The notes under the pieces: model-generated
The model's input: only the letters and a program-made list of their open reading frames with translations
The model's database searches: none
What the model was told of the DNA's origin: nothing
In this document: one piece after another, positions 13,801 through 25,532 of the stretch
How positions within the stretch are numbered: position 1 is the stretch's first letter
Layout of the letters: each line of letters opens with the position of its first letter
NCBI GenBank assembly: GCA_036245805.1
Contig: BTRK01000006.1
Location: 33,484,901-33,548,900, forward strand
DNA from: Pristionchus mayeri
Taxonomy: Eukaryota; Nematoda; Chromadorea; Rhabditida; Neodiplogasteridae
Reading direction: 5' to 3'
DNA: 64,000 nt
Position numbers and translations under genes: made by a program

Positions 13801-14372
13801 CTTCGATTCTTAACGCCCAAACTGGTCACAAATTGATGCGCTAAACGGTCAACTTCATTCCTCTACCGTCGAATTTTAGTAGGTTTGGGTAGAACACTGT
13901 ACAAATGTCTACTTTCTTTCGATTCCATTCTTATTAGCTGTTGAACCGGTGAACTCACCGAGAATTTCAAAACTCTTACTCACGTGTGTACTTGCTAGCC
14001 TGTTATTCTGGAATAGAATACACTCGGCAATCGACCGAAATGTTTGCCCGCAACTCGAATGTTTTCCACCTGAATCCCCGCTGTTTTACTACCACTAGCA
14101 CGAGAGTTTGCCGATGGAATTTACCATCCCATCCTGATGGGCGACACTCGCCCATACTACTGTAGATTGAGCTGATGCCTCAATTGCGATTGGGAATAGG
14201 TCAGATTAAGTCAAGTCCTAACCTAGATAAAGTCCGCCACTTCACTGCAAAGGATGATCTCTAAATTTTGCATTGCTTTGTTCTTTCGTTACTCTCTCCC
14301 TCTCTTCTTTCCCTAGGAGGTCCAACTCATCTATTCCGGAAACGTACAAGCACGAGGATGGGCTGGAGGGTG

Positions 14373-14451
<79 letters not shown>

Positions 14452-17400
14452 CTCCTCCTCCTCCTCCTCCTTCTCTCCCGTTAAAAACAGGAAATCCGAT
14501 CTGCCCACAGGGTGCTAGTTGATACAGTGATAATCCGATTGTTTTCTTTCGCTCGTCGAGTTTCGCCCGGAAGAGAGGAGAAATGGTCAGTTTCGTACAG
14601 GAGTTTGTTCATTCCGCTGATTTGACCCGTGTGATTCGATTAGTTCTCCAGTCACTTCTTGCACTAACGACAGTGATCCGCCCAGCATAGACCGTTTCAG
14701 TCACCTTACTCTCCTAATGGGGATCAACTATTAGTGGGGTGGTGATAGATGGCTTCGTCTCGTCTCCTAATCACCAGTCTCCTCTTCATCTCACTTTCTC
14801 TCGACTCATTCGCGTGCTCTGTTTGTCCCCGACGACGCGCAGCTTGACCGAATACCATCACTTCATGAACGAAGCCACGCTTTTTCCGAGAAATCACTTC
14901 CATATTTTAATCTGGGGCCATACTTCCATATCGCAACTTTTTGGGCAAGCCACAATAACAAAGACTTATTATAATTTCGAATAGATCATGTTACATGCAT
15001 AATTTATGCATGGTCTCTTCACTTCCCTGTTGCGATTCGCCTTCCAATTCTATGTTCAAATAGCAGAGAATTCTTTCACAGTTCGTGTTTCTCAAAATGA
15101 AACTGTGACCGACCCTGCATCCCTCTGTTGTCATCTCTGCAAGTTCCTTCCTGGTCATTCGACCTTGTCTTTCCATTCGATGTCCACTGACTCTTCCTCC
15201 CTTCTCCTCTCATTATCACTTCCAATGGGCAGAAGGCGCGCCCTCGTTCTTATCACTTCTCCTACGTTTTCTTTTCCCTGTTGCTCATAAAGTTCTATAG
15301 TCTAAAATATTATCACTGTGTCGATATTCCCCTTTGTTGCTTTGCTTCTATCATGTAGTTCTGACACATAAGAGGACATGAAAGGTAGTCCGTAATGACA
15401 GTGAACTTCTCCGTCTGATTCCTTCCCTGTCTGCCTTCCCTTCCCACTTGACCGCTTGTCCACACATTCCTTCCTCGTCTCTTGCCGCTCTCTGAACGGA
15501 TTAGAGTGTAGTTCGAATTGTGCTCACGAATGAATTGTCCTCTCTTTGAATAATCTTGCAACTTGCGCACAAATGACGCATTTTCGTTATTTGTCATCAT
15601 TGAAGGGTGATGTGCTAGAATTTTACCTTAATCATAGTGTTTTCGGGCATGAACGACGCAATACTAGATAGTGATATTGATAGCACTCGATTAATGGTCA
15701 GTACTTTCGGATTTCACTCTTTTTTACTCTAATTGATATTCCCTCAGGACTCGCTGCGCATCAATCGCGCCTTGTCCGACCGTCAGCACAACAGAGTGAA
15801 GTCTCCCGAAGTCGTGCCACGATGTGAGTTATACAGCTATTCTGCCATTTTATTGATAGCTATCACAAATTTTTGTCTATTTTTCTTTCATCACTTTTTA
15901 AAGAAATGTCTTCAAAATTTAAACACGGCAAAGATTCATGCAGCTCTCACATTGACATATTATTCGAAAAAATTGCAATATCGTCCAGTGGGATCTCGTC
16001 CAGCTGCGATGACTGTCTCTTCCGTCGCCTCTTCTGCTGCAGGAGTACAACGGGATGTGAGAGAAGAGGACGAACAGCAGGTTGGTAAACCAATTTTTAT
16101 CGCTCCATCACAAGTCCAACTTCTAGATGCACCATCACGATCACTCCCACATCTTTCATAGTTTTTTGGAAACAAAATCAACAATTAGTATTGATCTTTA
16201 ATCTCTACAGGCAGCGAAGGTGGCCTCCTCCCTCGCCCTTCCCCTCGATCAATTGCGTGCCGAGTTCGCTAAGATCCCTGCCCGTCGAGTATCGGCTGGA
16301 ACCAGCACAAGCATGAGACCAGAGAACCAGGTACTGCTACCGTCACATCACTCTACATTCTAGAGAGGGGTCAGGCGTCTCAAGGGAACCAGCTATTGAC
16401 TCTGATAATCCCTACACAGTGTCGCAATCGAACGAGGGCCATCGTTCCATACGAGGACTCGCGAGTCACTCTGAGACCAACGAAGAACAATCCATACGGA
16501 TATGTGAACGCTAGCCATGTTGAGGTGAGTTAATGGAATTATCTATTGGAACCGTCACAATCTACAGAAATTTATCACAGATCAAGATCTCTTTCAGATC
16601 ACCGTTGGCCCCCGTCGTCATTCATTCATCCTCGCACAAGCTCCATTGAGAGATACGATGGACGACTTCTGGTCTGCAGTCTGGCAGAAGGACGTGCGAG
16701 TGATAGTCTCACTCAGCGAGGTTACGGTAAGTATCCAAGAAATCACTGCGTGGGCACCCAACGTCGCAATTGTGCTCATAGAAATTGTAGAACAGTGGAG
16801 TCAAAAGTATTTTTAAAAATAACTTTGATAAAAACCAATTACTCTAAAAGATATACCATGGAGAATAACGAAAATCATGGGATTGGATGACCTCGATTTC
16901 AGTTGGACGGTGCTTCCAATAATCCCATCTACTGGCCACTAACAACTGCATCGAAGGTGGAGACGAAGGAAGTCGTCGTCAAGTTCAAGAGTGTTACTAC
17001 AACCAAGAACGAGGTACCGGAGTGATTCAGAATGATTCTCTCGGAAAAGCACTTGGATTTTCCGTGTGGTGGTCACACCATTCAATGTTTCTAATTGCAG
17101 GTCACAACGACTCTGGAACTTCGTTGTCGTTCTTCGGGCGAGCGACGAACAGTCTTCCACATGAGATTCGCTAACTGGCCTACGGGAGGATGTCCCGATG
17201 ACGAGAGAGAAGTACTGGGTGAGGATATCTCTACTCTCTTTCATGCATATTATCATTTGCGAGAAATTAGTTATTCGATATGACTTACTGATTGAACGAT
17301 ACCTTTTAGCTTTCATGGACTCCGTCCGATGCGTTCAACGACACGTTGAAAGCGAGAAGAGAGCGGAACGATTGGTAGAGGAAAGCCGGTAAGTGAAACT

Positions 17401-18316
17401 GGAAATCGTTTTTCTTGTTGGTTAGAGCAAGGAGAATAACGATCTAATTAAATTCCTACTGTTTCTCTTGCAGTTCTCGCGATAAGGGAGCAGCATCAAG
17501 GACAAGTAAGAGGAGCAGCAGCAGGAGTGGACCCAGGGTGAGCAGCATAGATTTCATTTACATTTAATCTCTCCCATTCTCATCACTTCTCTGCAGACCC
17601 TTGCTGATGTCTCCAATCGCATTCGATCTCAATCAGTGGAATGGAAGAGAAGACTCAGTTCCGCTACCAGTTCGAGTGTTCACTCTGCCGCATCGAGGTA
17701 CGGCACAAAAGTAGCGAAATTTTCATTCAATAGCTTCATCACTATCCCATAATTCCTAACATGTTCACTTTGCATCCTTTCAGTTCGTCCTCCTCCTCAG
17801 CTGACTCGGGTGCTCCTCCCTCTCCGGGTCCTCTGGCAGGTGCAGCTCCTCTCCTCTCGCTCTCGGTGGCACCCGCTGTGATTCCCACTCCCCCACTCAT
17901 GATCACCTGCTTCACAGGTGAGTGCAGAGGGAGAGTTTTGTTTGATTTCTTCATTTATGATTATAAAAATGCACGAGGATGTACGACGTGTATGAATATA
18001 TCAGGGTCTCACGAGTCCGGGACATTCCTTCTGGCGGAGGTCGCATTGCTGCATCAACAGCACAATATTGTATGCATACGAATTCAAACTTATTCTATAC
18101 AAAAAATCAGATTCATAAAGATCGTAGCACAAGTTAATCTGACAGTCTTAGTCTCGAATTCACACATTCTCAGTTCTCCCCTTGCAGCAGTGCGAGCTTT
18201 CTCCTCTCCTCCATCGTCTTCGTGCTCAACGAATGGCCCTCGTGAAGAGTGTGGAACAGTATCGATTCGTCTACTTGCTCCTGGCTGCTGCTCAACAGCA
18301 GTGCAGACTCATCTGA
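7839..18316 (+). CDS. FERM-domain tyrosine phosphatase, PTPN14/PTPN21 (Pez) type, predicted catalytically dead
   Basis: About 28 exons join in phase. The N-terminus ([20 protein letters not shown]) starts a FERM domain containing [20 protein letters not shown] (near 8700), [16 protein letters not shown] (near 9100), LQVEYGDFD and [19 protein letters not shown] (near 10075). A long Ser/Ala/Pro-rich linker with a 3.5-kb intron follows. The C-terminal PTP domain contains [38 protein letters not shown], a WPD-like loop and QYRFVY, and ends in CRLI. FERM plus C-terminal PTP without PDZ, and an end like the SRLI of vertebrate PTPN14, fix the family; relatives act at cell junctions and in Hippo signalling. 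The active site is broken: WPD reads WPT (17176-17184), and HCxxGxxRxG reads TCFTGSHESG across the 17917/18005 junction. A Ser-rich insert of about 95 residues lies between the two motifs. The ATG lies in an exon after the acceptor near 7794. Confidence 0.88.
12217..15747. other. large intron of the FERM-PTP gene
   Basis: This interval lies between the exon ending ...SSNGHV (near 12213) and the exon [13 protein letters not shown] (near 15750). It holds pyrimidine-rich DNA and a (CT)n/(CTC)n microsatellite at 14376-14471. No open frame here has splice-consistent neighbours or a recognisable domain. Confidence 0.6.
14376..14471. repeat. (CT)n followed by (CTC)n microsatellite
   Basis: About 36 CT units run into about 8 CTC units. 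The open frames over it (Leu-Ser or Glu-Arg repeats) are artefacts of the repeat. Confidence 0.97.
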
Positions 18317-18989
18317 GAAGACGACGAGAGGAAGATGACGTCCACGATGGGACAATCACTATAACGAACTTTTCCACACTCTGCCAGCTCATTTTCGTTG
18401 ATTCGAACGCCGCGTCATCTCTCCTTAGTCATTATACAGCGAGCCAGAATAGTCTCCAACCTTAGCACGCCCCCAAATTACTGGACAGAGCTTTAGCCGT
18501 GACTTTAGAATTCCCTAGATTGTGATAGTAATAAACAAGACCCTGCACTGTTGTGATTCCCTGCTCATTCATTCGTCTACCAACTGATGCTCAGAATTAT
18601 CGACTACTCAATTTCCCCTCTTTTCTGTTGTGACCAACTCATATCGCCGGGTCCGATCCGTCTGTACACATCGATAAATATGTTATTTCAAAACTATATT
18701 CTTTTTTGCTTTCTCTCGACATCTTGTGAATCAGAGCAGCTGAGAACCGCTTCGTGCCTGTTTTGGATTAGCAAGACTCTTATCCAGTCATCATTTCATC
18801 ACCTCGATTTTGATTGTACGACTTCAAATTTGGCTGCTAAAAGTGCATCTTCTTCTCCTCTGAGTCTGCTATCAACTGCCCTTTTCTCTGCAGAGAACAA
18901 CGACCTTCCTGCGTATCATTCGAGAGCAATTCGCGGCTATTTGTATGGCTCTGAGGAATGACTCAGAGACATTCCGCCCTCTCATGGTC

Positions 18990-19047
<58 letters not shown>

Positions 19048-19638
19048 CTGACTAATCACTCTGTGATAACCTTCACCCTGAAGCTCCCTCGTCCCTCTCA
19101 GTTCCACATGCTCTCTCCTTCTTCCGTCACGGCGCCATCCCTATCAGATCAGTCCCTCCCTCGGTGCTTCTTTTCCCTTCGTACTCTCGAGTCCCGACTG
19201 TTCGTCTTTTCTTGTCTTTCTTTTGATGGCAGTCCACTGAATGATAACAACCGTGACATGTTTTCGTTTGTTCCCGCCTGTTCTTTCTCGAATTCCGATT
19301 CAAATAGTTAAATTTCACAAATTGTGGATGAGCTCAATGGAAAGTTGGAATTCGTATTTCTGATGAATCTTCTCACGAGAACGCCGGAAACTGCTCCTTG
19401 TTTGATGATTTCTTCCCATGCTATCTGCAAACCATTCACGCTGCATTCACAATGATAGCTGTGTACAAGGGCCCTCGGCCGATTGATCCTCCGCTCTCCT
19501 CGAATAGCACACTCTCTCGTCGCTCTTTTTCTCTGTCTCTCTCCTCTCCCCATTGTCTCTCTCCTCTTCCTGGACCCAGTCTGAATTGGATGTCGATAGT
19601 ACTTCCTCAATCGGCAGTTGTCCCTTTCTTGCCTTCGA
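18317..19638. other. intergenic region
   Basis: Sequence between the CRLI stop of the FERM-PTP gene and the next predicted start. It contains a (GA)n tract at 18990-19047 and pyrimidine-rich DNA. No gene is seen. Confidence 0.5.
18990..19047. repeat. (GA)n microsatellite
   Basis: Nearly perfect GA dinucleotide run with one AAAG interruption. Confidence 0.97.
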
Positions 19639-22600
19639 ATGGCGCAAATCGCTGAGATTCTCACTAGGATTCTGGTATGTATCACTCATTCCCAAGAGAT
19701 GAGATGAATGCACTTTCCCATTGCAGATGATCTCCACCGATACGAGTACAATAGTGCAAGTAAGTCATTTAGGCTATTGATGAAAAAAAAATTATATTGA
19801 CAATCAGGATCGTGCTTCGCTAGCTGGTTTGGACACTCCATCCAGAATCCTCGCAGTTTCCAGACCAGGAAGGGTCGTGTTCAAGTACGTGTTGTAAAGA
19901 TGACCAATGGATGGCAATTCATGGGAAGAGAGATGAGGATTCGTCCATCTGCAGACAGAACCAGAGGGCTTTCTTTCTCTACGACGAGCACAGGGACATC
20001 CACGTAGTGCAGCTGCCAGAATTGTATGGGAGATACGAGAAATTACAGGTACATTATTTTTTATAAAATTTTTAAAGTCTTACAGGCTGATATGACTAAG
20101 CTTTTAGAAAACTTGCGAATGACAAACAATAGATTTTCGAAATTATGAAGAAGCGATTTATCTATGATAACAATGATTAAATCCGCGCATCCGTCCGGAA
20201 ATGCGATTTTGAAATGTGAATCTTAGGTTTTCGATGCTCTCTTCATCGACGACGATGCACTCGCCATCGTTTTTCAAGTGAGACGAAATAGTTATGACTA
20301 TGTAATCTCGCACTGTTACCGCCGATGTACCTAATATTTTCGAATTGCAGAATGGCCCTAACGGGGAGTACTTCGTGACGAGAGCGACCATCGACATTCC
20401 GAGGAAGGAGATGCAACTGGGAGATATCCACGGGACGGGAATCAGACACGAGTGAGTTGACGGAAACAACAAACTGTTTTGCATGTCTATTAGCGAATAC
20501 ATTCTATAGGGAGTTATCCATACGAGTTTTGCATGAACAATTGTCTGGATTCCGATAAATAAAATCCTTCCCGGTCTCACAAGCGTGTTCTGCTCACTCG
20601 CGATGAAAAAGGTCCAATCCTTCTGACCCACAAGATTGGAATCGTCGCTGGAGAGGTTCGGCTCATTTTGCTAGCTACTGTGCACCAAGTATATTTTTGT
20701 TAAATTTATTGTTCAGATTGCTAATTAGTCCTATTCCAAGCATCTATAGAATGATAGCATTACAGACTACGTCGATTGAGTTATTCCACGTCGCCAATTT
20801 TCTCAACGCAGGTTGCAAAGGAAGCAAATTGACAGTGACTACGAAGCCATGCAATAGCGAGGGTCAGCTATGATCTACCTTATTATCTTCATTCTTCCCC
20901 AGTTTTGAGTTTTCGAATAGATCTCAAACTCGAAAACGACCTCTGAATCGAAGTCTCCAGATTGCCTATAAATCTCGCCCGTGCGGCCTGACACGGGAGA
21001 AGGGTAGTTATTGCTGCTACTACAATAAATTATTAGTTACTGGGCAGAAGCCATTTGTAGGAGAGATTAATCATTTTTGTTGATGACGATATCGCCAACT
21101 GTCGTATCAAATTCCAGGAGTGTTCACATCGGCGTTTGTCTCTCGCAATGTCCTCTATCTCTTCTTCTCACTCGATTATTCCAAGTGTCTCGTCATTCCA
21201 TTAGCAGGTCAGTCCTTTCTCCACTATTTATTCTATAGTGCCACACTATTCCTGTGTCTCTGCTTTGTGTTCCATTCTGCAATTGAGTAATCAACGAGCT
21301 CTCCCTCTCTTCTTCATTAGGAAATGTGGTTCCTCTGTGAGAAAGAAGCGAGCCCAAATATTTTGCGACGCTTCCATTGTAGTCTCAATTACCGGAGTGT
21401 TTGTGTAAGACCAAGACCGCCAGATGGCTTTACTTCCCCATTTACTTCCTCTCATTGAGGGAATTTAGAGCATCTAGACATTGTGTATTAAAAATCATAT
21501 CATTAATCGTGACTCTGTTCAGGGCATTCTTGTGGGAAGAGTGAGGCCCGTTCAACGAAAGGAACTCCGCCCGCTCAGGAGTACATGGTCAAGACTCTCG
21601 AGGTACACTTGTGTTCAGATTGTCTTCTTTAGCCATTGCTTCTTTGAGGTGTTCGACGACTTCCTCCTCGTGTACTCCAATCAATCATCCATCAGAAACC
21701 AGCTTCCAGTGATGCATCTACTCGATCTCACGTGAGTTGCTCACTAAACATGGTTGTATACACTTTCGACGCCTCAAAAGAAAGAGAGCTGTTGCTATGG
21801 AATAATAACATTATAATGTCCTGTATCTCGTCTTAGTGTCTCTCCTGTTGAATTGTTATTCCAGCGAAAATATGGTCCCATCGCTTGGTGTATTGCATTA
21901 TTGTACGAAATTGCTAACCACATTCGGCAGAGCTTCAATAGAGAATGAATATTCTATTAGTGTCTCTGTCCTTCTGAATAGACGGGGCTCTGGAAACGAG
22001 GAAGGTTTTCGAACAAGAGATTCTTCACTATTTTTCTTTTCGTCGTGTTTTGTCTGTCACTTAGAGGGTGGTAGTACAAGAAAGGTGTGAAAACAATTTG
22101 ACAGTGAGAACGCACTCACTGCAGGTACCTCCGATGGCAGAGACTAGTGCTGCAACTGTCGGATCACGCACCCGCCGGTATGAGGAGACACTCAATTTTA
22201 TCTTTTGATGATCTTTGTTTATTGTGTCTCACTCAGGCAACATCTCCTTGCGAGCCCCATCTCACGACGCAGACTGGGCATGGCTCCATGGGAATTGCAA
22301 TAGGTGAGCGGAACATATCAGTTGGGGAACCCAAACCCCTTTTGACACTCAGGTTTTCTTCCTTTTTCTTTGCTATTTGCCTTGAACGACAATCTGATGT
22401 GACTCAAGACTCCTTTGCAGACCCGATTGTGCACAGCGCACGCATCTCTACCAGATCGACGTCTCTCATCTTGAGGTGGGGATGATTCTCCATTCTAAAA
22501 ATAAAATCGTAAAGTACTCCCTAAACAAAAGAAATCTAAAAAAAGACGCATCGATGCGTTGCGAATGCGATTTCTTCTGGGCGCGCTTCCGTTACGCTTT

Positions 22601-23626
22601 CTGTCATCGAAATCCGATTAGTGAAATAGACCATTGACGGGTCTCATTTGAATATCTCTCTTGTCTTTCGTACAGTCAGTGTCTTCCTTCCATCATGGCC
22701 CACTCTCGATAGATTGCTTATCTCCCTTCTCAGTTCGCCTGTCGCTCCCGTTCCTCCTCACTCTCTTCTCTCCTCATCGCGAACGGCGGGTCGTCTTCGT
22801 CGTTGGGAGTCTGCCAAGCCACGCCCCCTTCACTGCAGGCCACGCCCCCTTCGAGCAGCAAAGTGGTGGCAGATCCACCCGTTGTCACACGATTCAAGAA
22901 ACACTCGAAACAAACGGTGAATGTGAATTTTCAATTGTTATCAGAATTTGTATTCCTTTGGTTCTCTACCTAGAATTTTCCCTTGAGTCTCTTGAGTCAT
23001 CGTATTATCTGTTCCAGTATTTTACAATGACTGTTTCAACCACAATTCAATTCACACAAATTCAAAAGATCTATTTTGCATATCTTAGACTTCATTCTGA
23101 GCTTCAATTGTAGTCCGTGGTGTTTCCTGGCTAGGAGTGACTACTTGCTCAATTGTAGCTGCTGCTCCCTTAGTGCATCTCTCCTTGTTGAGTGAGGATG
23201 AATCTGATTCGGTATTCCTCACAACGTATATTTATTAGTGCAGACGCCTCTTTGTGTCTCTCTCCTCTCCCTTCTCTCCCACTTCCACTCCCTCTCTGGA
23301 GTCTCCCGATTCCGCCCTTTCCCTCGCTTGAATAATAACCCTTCGATGAGATTACGTATTATGAGAAGGGAAGGGGAAGTAGCCACCGAGTGCTGACTAC
23401 GTCTAAGCCCCCTTCTATTGTGTCTGTGACATTTTTGCATGTTCCAGCTGTTTTCTACTATTTGAAGAAGTAAAAAGGTGAATTGCAGCGATCTCATTCC
23501 TTTTCTGCCCTGGCTGAGGAGATGGGCGATGCATCGACCATCGCCGCCACTCAGAGAAGAGACAGACGTACGTTGCACCACTTGGATGGCATTGCAGTAA
23601 TTGTTTGGTTTCGTAAGAATAGATAG
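19639..23626 (+). CDS. multi-exon protein of unknown family, possibly propeller-like
   Basis: I do not recognise this gene. Exons from 19639 join in phase: MAQIAEILTRIL, MISTDTSTIVQ, DRASLAGLDTPSRILAVSRP, an exon with DIHVVQLPELYGRYEK, VFDALFIDDDALAIVF, NGPNGEYFVTRATIDIP and RVLLTRDEKGPILLTHK. Later exons include VFDDFLLVYSNQSS followed by YLRWQRLVLQLSDHAPAGNI (phase confirmed near 21735/22123), WAWLHGNCNRPDC and HLYQIDVSHLE. Repeated short strands ending in ID/IP/LT, such as LYQIDVSHLE, look like blades of a beta-propeller, but no signature motif is clear. The C-terminal part is Ser-rich (near 22790) and ends with SFSALAEEMGDAST and an open read-through to a stop at 23624. Exons between about 20870 and 21730 are uncertain: one short interval there does not join cleanly. 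Confidence 0.5.
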
Positions 23627-24782
23627 AATGGTGAGAACGAAGACTTTGTAAAATAAACCGATAAATTGGACCGATTTAAAAAAAATTAGCATAGAGTGAT
23701 GGAAAACTGAAATTATGCGCCTTTCTTGATGAGACGCAGGCCCCGTTTTATAGCCAGTCTTTGCCTCTCCTCCTATTGTCTGCTCATTAGATGTGAGAAG
23801 AGATGCGTCGCAATATTTATCGTTTGTTAGCGCCTTTTCAATTAAGCTGCCGTAGTGGAGGCTGTATGGGTCTCTCGATCGGAATTCCAGAGAAACGAAC
23901 AATCTTAGTCCACACAGAATTTGTGGGCAGTTTGGATTAAAATGTGCACAGAGAAGTGAAGTCTTTCCTTTCCGTATACCATGGATAAACCGAGTGCCGA
24001 ACGGATGCGAAAAAAATTCACGCATCCAGAATTTACAATGGTATGAATCATAGAGATTCTTGAATTGGTAGGTGACTGTGCACGAGTTGAGTAGATGTTT
24101 GATAACAATACTGGAACCTCACGAGGTACGTTTATGCAGAAGTGAAAGATAATTCGCCCGATAAGGGAAAGAAGATCTTGGATCTCCGTGCGTACGTGAG
24201 AACCTTCCTCATTCTCACAGTGTTCAAAATGCTAATGTGCTTATGAAAAGAGGAAATTGATGGATACCACGGAAAAGCCATCGGATAAACAAGAGACCCG
24301 AGGTGTCATCTACTAGTGTAATCTGACACCCTCACGGAACACCTTATTGTACCCTCTTTGTTTTGGCAGTACTCCTACCACCAAAACAACACCCCGAGGG
24401 AATCCCCGTTGGTGGAAATTGGGGGTCTCGATGTCCAGAGTAGATGGACAACGAGGGCTGGGAGTAGATCATTGTGCAAATATGCATCGTCAAGAACTCC
24501 TCCCTTCAAGTGCATCGAATATTACTTCTGTGTGGTGGTCTCATGCCGTCACAGCAAACACCTCTCCTCTCTCTCTAGTTGCTGTTTAGTGAGATTAGTG
24601 TCCCGATGGCAGTGCATTGTCTGGTCACTTCTTACCTCCTCTCACTAGTCGAGAACCCCTCAGAATGGGGTGAAGTGCAATAGAGGAGACTCATACTCTC
24701 TCGCACTTCCCCTCTTCGCTCTTTTGTGCAAAAGAGACACTCGCTAAGCGGAACACACAGAGCACCGACAAGAAACACGCCC

Positions 24783-24834
<52 letters not shown>

Positions 24835-25532
24835 TCCCAAAATTGGGATTGAGCGGATAGATTTGTGGGCAACCTGCCAGTCTCCTTCCCTTCCGTCACA
24901 AACCAGTCAACCGAGAGATCTCGATCCCAGTCACTGCTTCCATTCCTTCCCCGAGGCTCTTCTCCGACTTCCTCCCGTTATCCTCCATCTGCTGCAGAAT
25001 GTCAGCCGTGAACTGTCGCAGCGCAGACTACACCGTACGACGACCACTGTGGCAGAAACCACGGAGATCCAAAGGTGATCTTTGATCTCTTGATCTCGTT
25101 CTCGAATCCAGCTGATTACTTAGTAACCATTGTCCGTTCCACCGTTCCACTCCACTTTCACTGATCTTTCGTACCAGTCTATTCTCTTCTTATCACTTGC
25201 ATGAATCTTCGGATCGTAAACTGTCCTTTTTTTGGTCGTTATCGACGTTTTTACGTCTGGGAACGACGGGACAAAAAAACTCGTGAGTTCTAAGCTTGGG
25301 ATTCTAACGGCATTGATACGCACGCATTTCACGCCTTCGCTGATAAGAACGAGCTGAATCACTGGCGCCCATCGAGAAGGAGGGAAGAAGAAGACGAAGG
25401 GTGAAGATCAGCACCTTTGTCTCCCTCCCCCTCCTTCCTTCCTCCCTTCCTCCCCTTCCATCCAAGGAAGGCAACGGAAGAGTCACTTCCAAGTGGCCTC
25501 ATCTCAAGTGCATCCGGTAGCGGAACCCGAGT
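23627..25532. other. ambiguous region with possible small exons
   Basis: A few exon-like pieces occur. An ATG at 23980 opens MDKPSAERMRKKFTHPEFTM before a GT. A frame near 24140-24200 reads VKDNSPDKGKKILDLRAY, and another near 24250-24445 reads MDTTEKPSDKQETR, then LPPKQHPEGIPVGG and a stop. Phases do not join without an intron of 14-31 nt, so I do not call a gene. At 25002 an ATG lies 1 nt after a CTGCAG acceptor (MSAVNCRSADYTVRRPLWQK), but its phase does not match the downstream UBA frame. A (TC)n tract lies at 24784-24831. Confidence 0.3.
24784..24831. repeat. (TC)n microsatellite
   Basis: Uninterrupted TC dinucleotide run. Confidence 0.97.

Noticed and set aside
14242..14522. Open frames rich in Leu-Ser or Glu-Arg
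   Set aside because: They are translations of the (CT)n microsatellite inside an intron.
20158..20631. 157-aa minus-strand open frame
   Set aside because: It is antisense to plus-strand exons (VFDALFIDDD..., NGPNGEYF...) that join in phase with good splice sites; no motif.
23219..24025. 268-aa minus-strand open frame
   Set aside because: No recognisable domain, low-complexity charged C-terminus, and it overlaps a plus-strand exon that is in phase with its gene.
25002..25075. Possible first exon MSAVNCRSADYTVRRPLWQK of the RING gene
   Set aside because: It has an attractive acceptor just before the ATG, but its phase joins only a frame that meets a stop at the UBA exon.
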